Source of the DNA: a virus
IMG/VR virus record: IMGVR_UViG_3300020410_000004
Location: 1-39,467 of that record
Length of the DNA stretch: 39,467 nucleotides
Direction: 5' to 3' (one strand)
Positions within the stretch are counted from its first letter, which is position 1. The number at the start of each line of letters is the position of its first letter. The position numbers and the translations under genes were made by a program. Under the pieces are notes generated by a model, which saw nothing but the letters and a program-made list of their open reading frames with translations, did no database searches and was not told the DNA's origin. Of this stretch, positions 14,993 through 23,126 are shown piece after piece.

Positions 14993-16062
14993 TACGCGGT
15001 GGAACCGTGCAGGATGCCGCAGCGCCCGTCGAAGTCCGCTTTGAGACGCGGCGCCGACGCGGCGTAGGTCTTGAAGTGATTGGTGAATCCCGAACCGGAC
15101 TGCCACTGGACCGTGGTCACGTCAGCCGCCATGGCAAGGTCGATGGTGCGCGAAGTCATCTCGACCATGACCACGTTCCCGGTTGCCAGCACGTCCGAGA
15201 AGCGAACGCGCGAGATCACGTCCTCATCCGTGACCCGTTCCATCAGTGTTTTGTCCGAGAACTCCTTGAAATCCTGACGGAAACGGAACGCATAGGCGCC
15301 GGGGACATACAGCGTGAAGGGGCCATACGCGCGGGCGGAGGTCTCAAGCTGCTGCACCATTTCGAGGATCTCGGTGTGGATATCCTCGGGCGAGACGTTC
15401 ACCGTGTCCGACCAGTCGGAAATGGTGTAGGTCTCGCGGCTGGCGAAGGTGGTCAGGCCGGGGATGGAATAGCCGCCGGTCGTGATGCCGCCGCCATTGA
15501 ACACCATACCTTCCCACGTCCGGGCCACGGCTCGGGCCATTTCTTGCCCGGTGGTCACGTCCAGCGCCGCGCCACGGGTGCGCGAGGCCAGCAGGGCGCG
15601 TTCGGAGATGCGCCAGTCCTTGTGGATCAGCGGAATCGGCACACCGTTCAGGCCGAATTCCTGCTTGTCACGCTCAGTCACGGTGTCGCCATCCATGGTG
15701 ATCCGCGCATCCGTCACTTCGGACGCGGTTTCCCATTCGGCAATCATCGTGCCCAGACCGCCGACATTGTAGGTCAGGCCCGCCGACATGAGGTCATCCA
15801 CGATCACAAGCCGCTCGCGAGCCGCTTCAATGATGGTGTTGTCCAGGTTGATCCATTCATCCTTACGCAGCGTGGCGTTCACGTTCACGCGGCGCTCGGC
15901 ATAGATGGGCTGTCCGGTGTTATCCAGCTGACCCGTGTTCACCGTGATGACGGAATGACCGGCATTGCGGCCATTGGTGGAGATGTAGGGCCGCTTGGCC
16001 AGCGCGCCGTTCTCGGACGCCAGCCCGGCGAAGTCGCCCTGCATGATGTGATCGAAAGCCAT
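14992..16062 (-). CDS. Major capsid protein (encapsulin-like HK97 fold)
   Basis: This 356-residue protein has the layout of capsid proteins of the encapsulin-like branch: an N-terminal arm (FAGLASENGALAKRPYIS), an RRVNVNATLRKDEWINLD loop, a long spine-helix region with DVTTGQEMARAVARTWEGMV, then MVFNGGGITTGGYSIPGL and the axial part ILEMVQQLETSARAYGPFTL. There is no N-terminal scaffold domain, matching a separate protease-scaffold gene upstream. ATG 16062 has AAGGAA upstream. Confidence 0.88.
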   Translation of the reverse strand: MAFDHIMQGDFAGLASENGALAKRPYISTNGRNAGHSVITVNTGQLDNTGQPIYAERRVNVNATLRKDEWINLDNTIIEAARERLVIVDDLMSAGLTYNVGGLGTMIAEWETASEVTDARITMDGDTVTERDKQEFGLNGVPIPLIHKDWRISERALLASRTRGAALDVTTGQEMARAVARTWEGMVFNGGGITTGGYSIPGLTTFASRETYTISDWSDTVNVSPEDIHTEILEMVQQLETSARAYGPFTLYVPGAYAFRFRQDFKEFSDKTLMERVTDEDVISRVRFSDVLATGNVVMVEMTSRTIDLAMAADVTTVQWQSGSGFTNHFKTYAASAPRLKADFDGRCGILHGSTA

Positions 16063-16075
16063 GTCTCAGGGTTCC

Positions 16076-16525
16076 TTATACGGCAGAGGTGTATCCGGTG
16101 ACGATTTCAGCGCGAATGCGCGCCGTCGCCCCGGTGGTGGTGACGGCTTCCAGCGCGCGGGCAACCACGTTGTCAGCCGTGGAGGCTTCGATCAGCGCGC
16201 CCGCGCCGTTGCTTTGCAGCAGATCGCCGACGCTGATGGTCTGGGATGCGGCAAGAATGGCGTAGACCGCAGACCCCTGCGCGAAGGTGCGGAAGTAGCA
16301 GTTTTCACCAATGGCGTAGTTGTCGCTGATGGTGCCGCCGATCCATTCGTTTTCAACCGCGAAGGCCGGGGAAGCGGTCCCACCGGCAACGTTGTGCGGA
16401 CGAACCCCGCCAGCGGTGCGCGCCAGAAGCATCCCCGGCGTAACGACAGCATCAGTCACTGCCGCTTCGTTCTGGACGCCAACGCCCCACAGGTCGATGG
16501 TCTTGGGAGTATCATTCGAGGCCAT
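16076..16525 (-). CDS. Head decoration-like protein
   Basis: This 149-residue Ala/Gly/Thr-rich protein with short strands (VTPGMLLARTAGGVRPH, YFRTFAQGSAVYAILAASQTISVGDLL) lies between the scaffold and capsid genes, the usual place of a capsid cement protein such as lambda gpD. AAGGAGGG precedes ATG 16525. A trimeric decoration role on the mature shell is inferred from composition and position. Confidence 0.72.
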   Translation of the reverse strand: MASNDTPKTIDLWGVGVQNEAAVTDAVVTPGMLLARTAGGVRPHNVAGGTASPAFAVENEWIGGTISDNYAIGENCYFRTFAQGSAVYAILAASQTISVGDLLQSNGAGALIEASTADNVVARALEAVTTTGATARIRAEIVTGYTSAV

Positions 16526-16528
16526 GCC

Positions 16529-17134
16529 TTAGCCCTCCTTCTTGGCGCGGGCCATGGCGACGAGGCCACGCGGCACCAGCGGTTGCACGTTGCTGTCGAT
16601 CACGTCAGCGTTGGCAGCAAAGCCGCCCTGCCCGGAGTAGTCGGCGGGACGGATCATCTGCTCCACCGCTTCCAGTTGCTCCACCGACATAGCCTTGATT
16701 TGCGCATCGGTCAGCTTGTTGGCGCTGTTGGCGGTCAGCTTGCCCACGACTTCGTGGCGGCGCAGATGCTCTGCAACCTTGTTCGCCACCAGTGCATCAA
16801 TGTCGGCATCATTCACCTTCGGCGCGGGCTGCGCCTTGCGGGACTGAACCATGGGCGCCACTTTCTCTTCGGGATCGGTTTCGGCCATGCCTTCGGGCAT
16901 CTCTTCACCTTCGCCGCCTTCCGTCTCGCCAAGTGCTGCGATGAAAGCCGCCATGACCTTGCGATCCTCGGGCGACATGGCCTGAATGGCCGCGAGTTGC
17001 TTGGCATCCAGCGCGTTGGCCTTCACCAGCGCCTTGGCCTGTTCCAGAACGTCCATGCCGTCCCCTTCACATTGACAGTTGCTTTTCATGCCCAGCGCTT
17101 TTGCCAGCGTGGACATCGCCTCATTGACCTTCAT
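16529..17134 (-). CDS. Candidate internal scaffold product (nested start)
   Basis: ATG 17134 is Met192 of the protease-scaffold protein, in the same frame, and AAAGGA lies 9 bases upstream. It would give a 201-residue scaffold beginning MKVNEAMSTLAKALG. This copies the lambda C/Nu3 arrangement, in which a protease gene contains a second start for scaffold. The position exactly at the domain border supports it, but the spacing is at the long end and usage is unproven. Confidence 0.45.
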   Translation of the reverse strand: MKVNEAMSTLAKALGMKSNCQCEGDGMDVLEQAKALVKANALDAKQLAAIQAMSPEDRKVMAAFIAALGETEGGEGEEMPEGMAETDPEEKVAPMVQSRKAQPAPKVNDADIDALVANKVAEHLRRHEVVGKLTANSANKLTDAQIKAMSVEQLEAVEQMIRPADYSGQGGFAANADVIDSNVQPLVPRGLVAMARAKKEG

Positions 17135-17707
17135 GGTCAGTGATCCTTTCTTGCTGTTGACGCGAGTGCCGCAGCCGTCTGCCGCGCTGCAAGCCCCGAT
17201 CTCCCCCGGCAGAAGCGCCAGATGGTCAGGGCGAATGTTCCGGTGAACCATGCGATAGGGCTTGCCGTTGTATTCCCCCGGCGTCATGTCATCGTCCGAG
17301 AAATACCCGGTGCTGACCTCGACCACCTGACCGGATTCAAGCTGCGCGATCAGATCGCCATACCCAAGCCGCCCGGCCTTCGCGGTGTTGATCCACGCAT
17401 CGGCCTTGAGTTTTCCGCCTTCTGCGCGGGCATTGAAGATCTGGCCAATGGTGTTGCGTTCGATAACGTCAGGCCGGTTTGCGCTGATATGCGCGCCGTT
17501 CTCCTGCGGGTGCAGCACCGGCACCGGGCGCCCGTTCCATGCGTCGGGAAACTTTGCAAACTCCGCAGCCGGGACAAGCGCGTCGTTCAACACGCCTTCC
17601 ACGATCATGACCACGGGCACTACAAGATGCTCTTGCCCCTCGAACACGTCGCGGCGCACGCCCTCAGGCGCGGCTTGGAAGTTGGCGCGGATCGCGTGGA
17701 GCGTCAT
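16529..17707 (-). CDS. Prohead protease fused to scaffold (DUF2213-type)
   Basis: This 392-residue protein has two parts. Residues 1-180 are a DUF2213-like protease (VPVVMIVEGVLNDALVPA, WNGRPVPVLHP, VVEVSTGYFSDD, RNIRPDHLALLPGE). The His in VPVLHP and the Ser in VEVSTGY are candidates for the catalytic pair. Residues about 192-392 are a helical, acidic scaffold with a Glu/Gly-rich linker. Two cysteine pairs lie at the junction (GACSAADGC and NCQC). The protease would remove the scaffold after prohead assembly. An internal start at Met192 may give scaffold alone. Confidence 0.85.
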   Translation of the reverse strand: MTLHAIRANFQAAPEGVRRDVFEGQEHLVVPVVMIVEGVLNDALVPAAEFAKFPDAWNGRPVPVLHPQENGAHISANRPDVIERNTIGQIFNARAEGGKLKADAWINTAKAGRLGYGDLIAQLESGQVVEVSTGYFSDDDMTPGEYNGKPYRMVHRNIRPDHLALLPGEIGACSAADGCGTRVNSKKGSLTMKVNEAMSTLAKALGMKSNCQCEGDGMDVLEQAKALVKANALDAKQLAAIQAMSPEDRKVMAAFIAALGETEGGEGEEMPEGMAETDPEEKVAPMVQSRKAQPAPKVNDADIDALVANKVAEHLRRHEVVGKLTANSANKLTDAQIKAMSVEQLEAVEQMIRPADYSGQGGFAANADVIDSNVQPLVPRGLVAMARAKKEG

Positions 17708-17722
17708 GTTGGCGTGCCGTCA

Positions 17723-17777
17723 CTTTGCAAATTTGCAGAACCATAGCACGGCTTAGCTAAACTGCAAAGATGCAAAG
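17723..17777 (-). promoter_or_regulatory. Promoter flanked by inverted TTTGCA operator-like repeats
   Basis: On the minus strand, TTTGCA (17768-17763) and TATGGT (17745-17740) are 17 bases apart, a good sigma70-type promoter with a start near 17733. It is framed by two 16-base arms, CTTTGCAAATTTGCAG at 17723-17738 (plus) and CTTTGCATCTTTGCAG read on the minus strand at 17777-17762. They match at 14 of 16 positions, in inverted orientation with centres 39 bp apart. Each arm is a tandem pair of TTTGCA. One overlaps the -35 box, the other the expected start site, so repression or activation is likely. Confidence 0.65.
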
Positions 17778-17878
17778 TCAGGCGCCACATCCATGGCAGC
17801 GACACTCAGGCTGAATTATTGCCCCGCAGTAGCTGCATATGGGCAAAGGCTTTGGTGACGGCTGACGCGGACCTATTG

Positions 17879-18049
17879 TCATTGCACGCCATAAACCAGC
17901 GCGAACAGCACAGGCGCGGCAAGCGCAAGCCCGGCAATGGTCAGCCGACCCCATGCGCCTTCCTTGGCGCGATCACCGGCAGCAACGGCGGTTTTCAGCA
18001 GTCCATAGACCAGCAGTGCGAACAGGGCGAAGGCGAAAATGGTAGTCAT
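17879..18049 (-). CDS. Two-helix membrane protein in the head gene cluster
   Basis: This 56-residue protein begins M-T-T-I-F-A-F-A-L-F and has helices at about residues 3-18 and 36-54, joined by a charged loop with AGDRAKEGAWGR. The ATG overlaps the MuF-like gene's stop as ATGA. The shape is that of a small holin or membrane peptide, but the place in the head operon is odd for a holin. It is the last gene before the TTTGCA-flanked promoter region. Not recognised. Confidence 0.65.
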   Translation of the reverse strand: MTTIFAFALFALLVYGLLKTAVAAGDRAKEGAWGRLTIAGLALAAPVLFALVYGVQ

Positions 18050-18927
18050 CGGAGGTTAACCTTTCTTGGATCAGCTAGGACAGGGATGAAGGCGCATCTG
18101 CAATTCACGTGCAACGGGATCATACCACGAGCCTTGTCCAGAGAATAAGGCCCTGCTGCGGCAGCATCGCGGCATTGCTGGCAAACCTGATCGTCGCCAG
18201 CCGTGGCAAACTCCGCCTCAATAAGCACGCCATCCGCCTCTGCCTCTTCATAGACGTTAAGCGATGCCTCGGCATGGGCGGCGATTACCTCGGTGCGGGC
18301 CAGCATTCGGGCGCGCGTGACGCCGATCTTCTCGACGCGATCCGTCAGGCTGCGGGCAATGTCCATCGGCCCTAGACCTTGGCTCAATCCGTTCGCAAGC
18401 TCGCGCGAGATCTGCTTGTCCATCTCGTCGGTGATGCCCTTCAAGTCGTTGAAGGTCCGCGTGTAGACCAGCCCAACGCGGTCAGCGTGGAATGGCCGGG
18501 TGAACGCATCCGTGACCCACTCAGGCGCCACCTGCGCGCCCTCTGCCCTCATGCGGGACGAGGACTGCGCAAGGCCCTTCTGGTATGCGCTCTGGATGTA
18601 GACGTTGGTCCACGCCCGCTGCGATGCCCGGCCCAGCGCCTCGCCCACGCGCACCTCTAGGATGCCCTCACTCACCTGACCTTGCAGCCAGTCCATGAAG
18701 GCGCCTACCTTCTGATCGGATCGCGGAAAGTCGAATTGCCCGGCATTGGCTTTGAGGCCGAACCCGTCTTCTTCCCCGACGCGCTCACGGATCAGGCGGG
18801 CAAGCCTGCGGAACCGGCGAACCATCTCCGCCTCGAACCTCTGGCGCAGGGTTGTGGTGCGCGTCGGGTCATAGCGCAGCGCGGCGTTGACCGTGATGTG
18901 AGAGGCGTTGCCGCAGGCTTTGCACAT
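18046..18927 (-). CDS. Head morphogenesis protein (Mu gpF-like minor capsid)
   Basis: This 293-residue protein has an N-terminal CKAC cluster, a helical middle (FRRLARLIRERVGEE, QSAYQKGLAQSSSRM), and the conserved C-terminal MuF part: ARMLARTEVIAAHAEASLNVYE, TAGDDQVCQQC and IPLHVNCRC. The C-x2-C and H-V-N-C-R-C motifs are typical of the family and may hold a metal. Such proteins are packed inside the prohead near the portal. ATG 18927 overlaps the preceding stop by one base; the longer frame upstream is shadow sequence. Confidence 0.88.
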   Translation of the reverse strand: MCKACGNASHITVNAALRYDPTRTTTLRQRFEAEMVRRFRRLARLIRERVGEEDGFGLKANAGQFDFPRSDQKVGAFMDWLQGQVSEGILEVRVGEALGRASQRAWTNVYIQSAYQKGLAQSSSRMRAEGAQVAPEWVTDAFTRPFHADRVGLVYTRTFNDLKGITDEMDKQISRELANGLSQGLGPMDIARSLTDRVEKIGVTRARMLARTEVIAAHAEASLNVYEEAEADGVLIEAEFATAGDDQVCQQCRDAAAAGPYSLDKARGMIPLHVNCRCAFIPVLADPRKVNLR

Positions 18928-19262
18928 CAGCGTGTCGGGACCAAGCCTGACGCGTCCGCGTTGTAGATGCGCGTCATTGCCGCTTTGGACGCAACGCACT
19001 GACCATCCTTCTCCCCCTCCCAAGTTGGCTGCGCAAAGTTGGCTTGATCTGTGCGAACGGCATAATGGATTTGGCAACCGGCAAGAACCATGTCACCGAT
19101 CACCACATACCAGTTTGTGCTTTTAGCGTTCGTCCGGACGCCAAGAACGTCCGCGCTATCATGGACGCCATGGACAGTCCCGAACGCCGCGCGATACTGG
19201 TTCCCATCAGGACCGATGAACCATTGATCTGTGGTGATGATGTATTTTTGACCGATATTCAT
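18927..19262 (-). CDS. Hypothetical protein between portal and MuF genes
   Basis: This 111-residue protein has a beta-rich N-terminal half (IGQKYIITTDQWFIGPDGNQYRAAFG, TNWYVVIGDMVLAGCQIHYAV) and a short C-terminal helix. AAGGGAG precedes ATG 19262. The start YIITTDQWFIGPDG suggests a small surface-binding or regulatory domain, but no family is recognised. Confidence 0.7.
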   Translation of the reverse strand: MNIGQKYIITTDQWFIGPDGNQYRAAFGTVHGVHDSADVLGVRTNAKSTNWYVVIGDMVLAGCQIHYAVRTDQANFAQPTWEGEKDGQCVASKAAMTRIYNADASGLVPTR

Positions 19263-19266
19263 GACT

Positions 19267-19380
19267 TCACTCCCTTGATACGCTTACGCGCCCCGTGTTG
19301 ATGCCCCAATTGATGACGTAGGCCGAACCCAAGATGCCCAAGGCAAGCCCGCCGCAGAAGCTGATGATGATCCACGCCAT
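19267..19380 (-). CDS. 37-residue membrane peptide
   Basis: This short peptide begins MAWIIISFCGGLALGILGSA, a single strong membrane helix, followed by YVINWGINTGRV. ATG 19380 lies one base after the preceding stop. The much longer frame upstream is not coding-like. Function unknown. Confidence 0.5.
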   Translation of the reverse strand: MAWIIISFCGGLALGILGSAYVINWGINTGRVSVSRE

Positions 19381-19381
19381 G

Positions 19382-19582
19382 TCAGTCTGAAACCGCTTCT
19401 GTCGCCAAGCGGTGCGCAAAGGTAGCGTCACGGACGTCAGGCCTGAAAATAACCTGTGGTGAATCATTCCAGCGCTCCGCCTTACCTACGACGACAAGGC
19501 GCCTGTAATCGGTTTTGCATCTTGATGCAGGGTCTGCCCCGTCGATGATATCGTAATAAACCGTAACTCTTCCCGGCCCCAT
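19382..19582 (-). CDS. Small hypothetical protein after the portal gene
   Basis: This 66-residue protein begins GPGRVTVYYDIIDGADPASR and continues RRLVVVGKAERWNDSPQVIF, an alternating strand pattern. AAGGAAC precedes ATG 19582, and the portal gene stops 5 bases upstream. No family recognised. Confidence 0.65.
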   Translation of the reverse strand: MGPGRVTVYYDIIDGADPASRCKTDYRRLVVVGKAERWNDSPQVIFRPDVRDATFAHRLATEAVSD

Positions 19583-19587
19583 GTTCC

Positions 19588-20961
19588 TTACCCCTTTGTC
19601 GCGCGCAGCGGGCGGCGCCGCTTACGCATCGCGTTGAATTGCAGCACGGCCTCGCCTTCCGGCAGCACCTCGTCTTCCGCAAACCCCGGCAGCGGCGTCT
19701 TGTATCCCAGCGTCTCCCGGAATTCCTGCGGCGTCACCAGAAGCTCCGCACCCGGCGCATTGGCATAGGTCGCGATTGCCTGCGCGTTCTTGTTTGCGAT
19801 CTCAGCCCGCGCGTCCTCGCCAAGCGTGTCATTCTCAGGCCACTGGATGCCCTGATACCCGGCAGGAAGGCAGCCATGCTGGACGCACCAGCCAATGAAC
19901 GCCTCAGCGATACTTGGCCCTGCGTATTGCTCCCGGCGCTCGGTCACGCGGCCCGTCCAGTTATTTTCGTCCTGCGATGATGCAAGTTCACCGGATTCGC
20001 TGCCGATCAGGATGCGCTTGGGCACGCCGGTTGCCCCGGCAATCATGTCAAGCTCCCGGTCGATCACGGTGGACGGGTCAGCGCCCTGCAGTCCGGGCGC
20101 GATGTTCTGCGCGTCAATGCCCCGCGTGCGAAGCCACCGTCGCAGCCCGTGCTGCATCTCCTCAATCTGAGACGTGAGTGCGGCTTGCTCCTCTGGATCC
20201 CATTGCACGTCAAGATCGGCTTTCAGCTGCATAATCATGGCAGCGTTCTGCCAATAGATTTCAGCCCCCGACCCTAGCAGCTTGTCGAGATCCATCAGCC
20301 GGTTCCAGATGCGCTCCAGTCGCGGCGTGCCGATGCTTTCATCTTCAAGCGCGCGTTCCGCGAAGTGGATCACCCGCGAGTGATGCACGATCACATCCTT
20401 CTGCCCCGCCCCCGCTCCGGTCCAGTTTACGCCAGTCGTGACGCGGTAAAGCTCAGGCTTGCCGTAGCGCGGCGATGCCGGGTCCGAGTTCCACCGCGTA
20501 ATCTGCGCCGTGCGCTCGCTGTGCGGCTGCGCATAGATCAACTTGAAGCCCCGTCCCCTCACCGGCTCATACATCGGCTGGCCACCGTCAAGGCCCATCA
20601 CGATAACGCCGTAATGACCGAGATTGCCCAGCCGGTCTGCGCGGTGCATCATGCGCCAGACTTGCAGGCGATTATCCATATCAGCGAAGGCCTTCTGGAA
20701 CGCATCATCCCCCACGGCCTCCGGTGCCTCGCGCCACGTCGCATCCGGGTAGGCATCAACGATCCGTGCCGCAATGTCCTGCCGGTTGTAGGCCGAAACG
20801 AAGTCGTCAACCGTCACATGGCGGGGATACCCCATCGTCTCGTATAGGTCGCGCTCGCCTGCGAAGTGCTGGCCTGCCCGGCTTGCCAGTTGAGCTCGGG
20901 ACGTAAGCGCGCTTTGAACCGTGATGCGCGCGGGCTTGCCCTTGTCGGTCTGGTCTGTCAC
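19588..20961 (-). CDS. Portal protein (DUF1073/phage portal family)
   Basis: This 457-residue protein forms the 12-mer DNA gate at the capsid vertex. It shows FVSAYNRQDIAARIVDAYPDA, MMHRADRLGNLGHYGVIVMG, RVIHFAERALED, IGTPRLERIWNRLMDLDKLLGS and ATGVPKRILIGSESGELASSQDE, hallmarks of the DUF1073 portal family. GTG 20961 is chosen because AAAGGTG precedes it and GTGA overlaps the terminase stop; ATG 21012 would add 17 residues inside the terminase gene. Terminase and MuF neighbours confirm the role. Confidence 0.88.
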   Translation of the reverse strand: MTDQTDKGKPARITVQSALTSRAQLASRAGQHFAGERDLYETMGYPRHVTVDDFVSAYNRQDIAARIVDAYPDATWREAPEAVGDDAFQKAFADMDNRLQVWRMMHRADRLGNLGHYGVIVMGLDGGQPMYEPVRGRGFKLIYAQPHSERTAQITRWNSDPASPRYGKPELYRVTTGVNWTGAGAGQKDVIVHHSRVIHFAERALEDESIGTPRLERIWNRLMDLDKLLGSGAEIYWQNAAMIMQLKADLDVQWDPEEQAALTSQIEEMQHGLRRWLRTRGIDAQNIAPGLQGADPSTVIDRELDMIAGATGVPKRILIGSESGELASSQDENNWTGRVTERREQYAGPSIAEAFIGWCVQHGCLPAGYQGIQWPENDTLGEDARAEIANKNAQAIATYANAPGAELLVTPQEFRETLGYKTPLPGFAEDEVLPEGEAVLQFNAMRKRRRPLRATKG

Positions 20962-22283
20962 CACGTCACCTTTGTTATATTGTTGCCAAGCATAAGCTCT
21001 GTCAGCGCCCATACTAGCGCATCTGCCCTGTCCGGGCTACCCTCGCCAATATAGCCGGATGCGGTGAAGTTGCACATCTGATCTTCTAGGTCAGCAAACG
21101 TGCCAACGTGATGCACCCGGCCTTGCTCATATAGCGCGCTGATCGGCTCTGCTCGGACTGACTTGCCCCGACTGGCAGTCACCTCCTTGAACGCCGCGTT
21201 CTTGTCCGCCGTCTTGACCGTGAAGCGCACCATGTCCCCGCCAAAGTTTCGCTCGCCCACGATGCGATCCGCGCCGTGCTTGTGATACATTTCCACCGCC
21301 ATGCGCCCCCAGCCTTCGGGAGACATTTGGCAAGTCGCATCCTCAAGGATGTAGCCGTGCCCGTCCACGCCAAGCCCGGCAACAATGATGCCGATATCAT
21401 CCCCGCCGCCGTCGCCGCGCGTGCCGGACGGGTCAACAGACACCACGATGCGGCGAAGCTCAGGCGGCTTATCGATGCGCAGCGCGTCGATGCCCGGCAT
21501 GGGCTTGCCGTCTGGCGCCTTGCGATCCTCCAGCGCCCACAGTGCCCCACTGACTTCGCTTGCCCATTCCCCCGCCTCGAAACGCAGGCGCTTGGCTGCG
21601 GACATGCCCGCAAGCACCTCGAAATACTCCGGCGGCAAGTTGTCCGAATTGTCAGCCGGGTTGACCAGCATTTCCGCATAGTCATCAGGCTTAGGCAGCG
21701 GCTCCTTGGTGCCCGGTTTCAACTTTGCCCGGAACATCTGGTAAGACCAGTGCAGCTTAGACGGTGGGTTGCAGTCGAAATAGGCCTTGAGCGCGAGATA
21801 CTTTCTACCGGTTGCCGCCGCGATCTCAGGCGCAAGCTCGCACTTCTGCGCCAACCGCGACATGGCCGTTTCGACAGACCCCCACGGGATCTGGCTGCTC
21901 TCGTTAAAGTAGAGCGTAACGTATTCCTGCCCTAGGATCTTCTCGACCCGCTCCTTGTCGTCTAGCCCCGCAATCCAGATCTGCGAATCGTTGGGAAGAT
22001 CAACATAAAAATCCGTCTTGTCGAACCGAACGCGAAGATCTGGGAAGCATAGCTTTAGAACCTTGGGCAGCGTGTCAGACCACACCGAAGTCTTGGCGTG
22101 GTTAAATCGAAAGCGGAATATGGCGTGCCGGGAGCCGGGGGCATTGATAGCGCGCTGGATGATTGCCCGGATCAGGACGAACGTCTTGCCGGACCGAGAT
22201 CCACCCCGCAACATGATGTTGCGCGCAGCACTGGACAGGAGCCGGTTAGCCTCGCGCTGCTTTGGTGTGAGCGTGGCGGTCAC
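20958..22283 (-). CDS. terL: Terminase large subunit (TerL)
   Basis: This 441-residue DNA-packaging motor has Walker A GGSRSGKT at residues 27-34, a Walker B-like strand YVTLYFNE at 121-128 (Asn-Glu instead of Asp-Glu) and the RNase H-like nuclease with VVSVDPSG (Asp284), GERNFGGD (Asp350) and SPDRADAL (Asp418/421). It starts at GTG 22283, overlapping the TerS stop as GTGA. Length and motif order are typical of Terminase_3/6-type TerL. Packaging mode (cos, pac or other) cannot be told from the sequence alone. Confidence 0.95.
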   Translation of the reverse strand: MTATLTPKQREANRLLSSAARNIMLRGGSRSGKTFVLIRAIIQRAINAPGSRHAIFRFRFNHAKTSVWSDTLPKVLKLCFPDLRVRFDKTDFYVDLPNDSQIWIAGLDDKERVEKILGQEYVTLYFNESSQIPWGSVETAMSRLAQKCELAPEIAAATGRKYLALKAYFDCNPPSKLHWSYQMFRAKLKPGTKEPLPKPDDYAEMLVNPADNSDNLPPEYFEVLAGMSAAKRLRFEAGEWASEVSGALWALEDRKAPDGKPMPGIDALRIDKPPELRRIVVSVDPSGTRGDGGGDDIGIIVAGLGVDGHGYILEDATCQMSPEGWGRMAVEMYHKHGADRIVGERNFGGDMVRFTVKTADKNAAFKEVTASRGKSVRAEPISALYEQGRVHHVGTFADLEDQMCNFTASGYIGEGSPDRADALVWALTELMLGNNITKVTW

Positions 22284-22798
22284 AATTCCGCGTCATCTTG
22301 GCTGACCGTCAGGTTGATTGCCCCGGTGTTGTGAACCTGCTCACGGAACGCCTGCACATTGACGTGCTTGCCGATCAGCTCAATCCGCTTGATGCGGTCG
22401 GACAGCTTTATCTTGACCGTCTGGCCCGCTTTGACGCCATCAACCATATCCTCGTGAACGTCGATGCCAGCGACAAGCCCTTGCCGCCAAATCAGCGGCC
22501 AGTCCGCAACCGGCTTGATTGCGCCCGCCTCATCGAGGATGTCGGCGAGGTCCGCCGTGGCTTCGTCCGCAAGGCGGCGCAGCACCCAGTCAGCGTCAAT
22601 CTCCGTGCGCTTGGCGCGAGCGGCAGAGGCAGCAGCGATGAATTCGGAAACCTTTCGGTTTGCTAATAGCTGTGCACCCCTGACCGTCGCCCCTTTGGCG
22701 CTGTATCCTGCGCGGATCGCGGCCTGCGTGGCGTTGAGGTCGATCAGGTATTCCCGGCAGAAAGCCTCTTGCTTGGGTGTTAGGTCTCGCTCCGCCAT
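22280..22798 (-). CDS. terS: Terminase small subunit (TerS)
   Basis: This 172-residue protein begins LTPKQEAFCREYLIDLNATQAAIRAGYS, the signature of the Terminase_2 small-subunit HTH, which recognises the packaging start on phage DNA. A helical oligomerisation part follows (about 65-150), with a C-terminal tail for TerL contact. ATG 22798 is followed directly by this domain. It lies immediately upstream of TerL. Confidence 0.93.
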   Translation of the reverse strand: MAERDLTPKQEAFCREYLIDLNATQAAIRAGYSAKGATVRGAQLLANRKVSEFIAAASAARAKRTEIDADWVLRRLADEATADLADILDEAGAIKPVADWPLIWRQGLVAGIDVHEDMVDGVKAGQTVKIKLSDRIKRIELIGKHVNVQAFREQVHNTGAINLTVSQDDAEL

Positions 22799-22919
22799 GT
22801 GCCTGCCTTCGTTATGTCCGGGTCTCTGGCCGGGAGTTCAGCCTCGTGTCCCGGCTGCGGTGATAGGGCTAACGAGAATACCCGCGTCCTCCGCCTGCGC
22901 GCTGGCCTTTGCCCGCCAG

Positions 22920-23126
22920 TCAGGGCGTCTCAGTTGCGTCCAGCATAGCGCGGAATGCGCGTGTTTCAAAGCCCTGTTCGTGCAGGTGTGCACCTCGTGG
23001 GGCTGCGTTGGAAAACATCGCCTCGATCTGCGGCACGGTCATACCGAACGGCTTGGGCAGCACAGCAGCGCGCATGGCGTCGTATTGGTCTGCTCCCATG
23101 GTTGGGCTTGCGGGGTGCTTGGGCAT
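22920..23126 (-). CDS. Small protein with possible +1 frameshift extension
   Basis: This 68-residue protein contains MGADQYDAMRAAVLPKPFGM and APRGAHLHEQGFETRAFRAM, ending ATETP before TGA. Directly after the stop, the +1 frame continues in coding-like sequence (DWRAKASAQAEDAGILVSP) for 27 residues to a stop at 22838, so a 95-residue form is possible. The stop context is CCC-TGA-C. ATG 23126 has GGAAG 7 bases upstream. Function unknown; it overlaps the zinc-binding protein gene by 88 bases. Confidence 0.6.
   Translation of the reverse strand: MPKHPASPTMGADQYDAMRAAVLPKPFGMTVPQIEAMFSNAAPRGAHLHEQGFETRAFRAMLDATETP

Noticed and set aside
15007-16101. Long plus-strand open frame of 364 codons opposite the capsid gene
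   Set aside because: It is the mirror of the capsid gene in high-GC sequence, has no ribosome site or family features, and the capsid protein is clearly real.
19588-20961. Portal could be labelled anti-CBASS Acb1-like
   Set aside because: Automated names attach Acb1 to part of the DUF1073 group, but length, motifs and the position between terminase and MuF show a structural portal.
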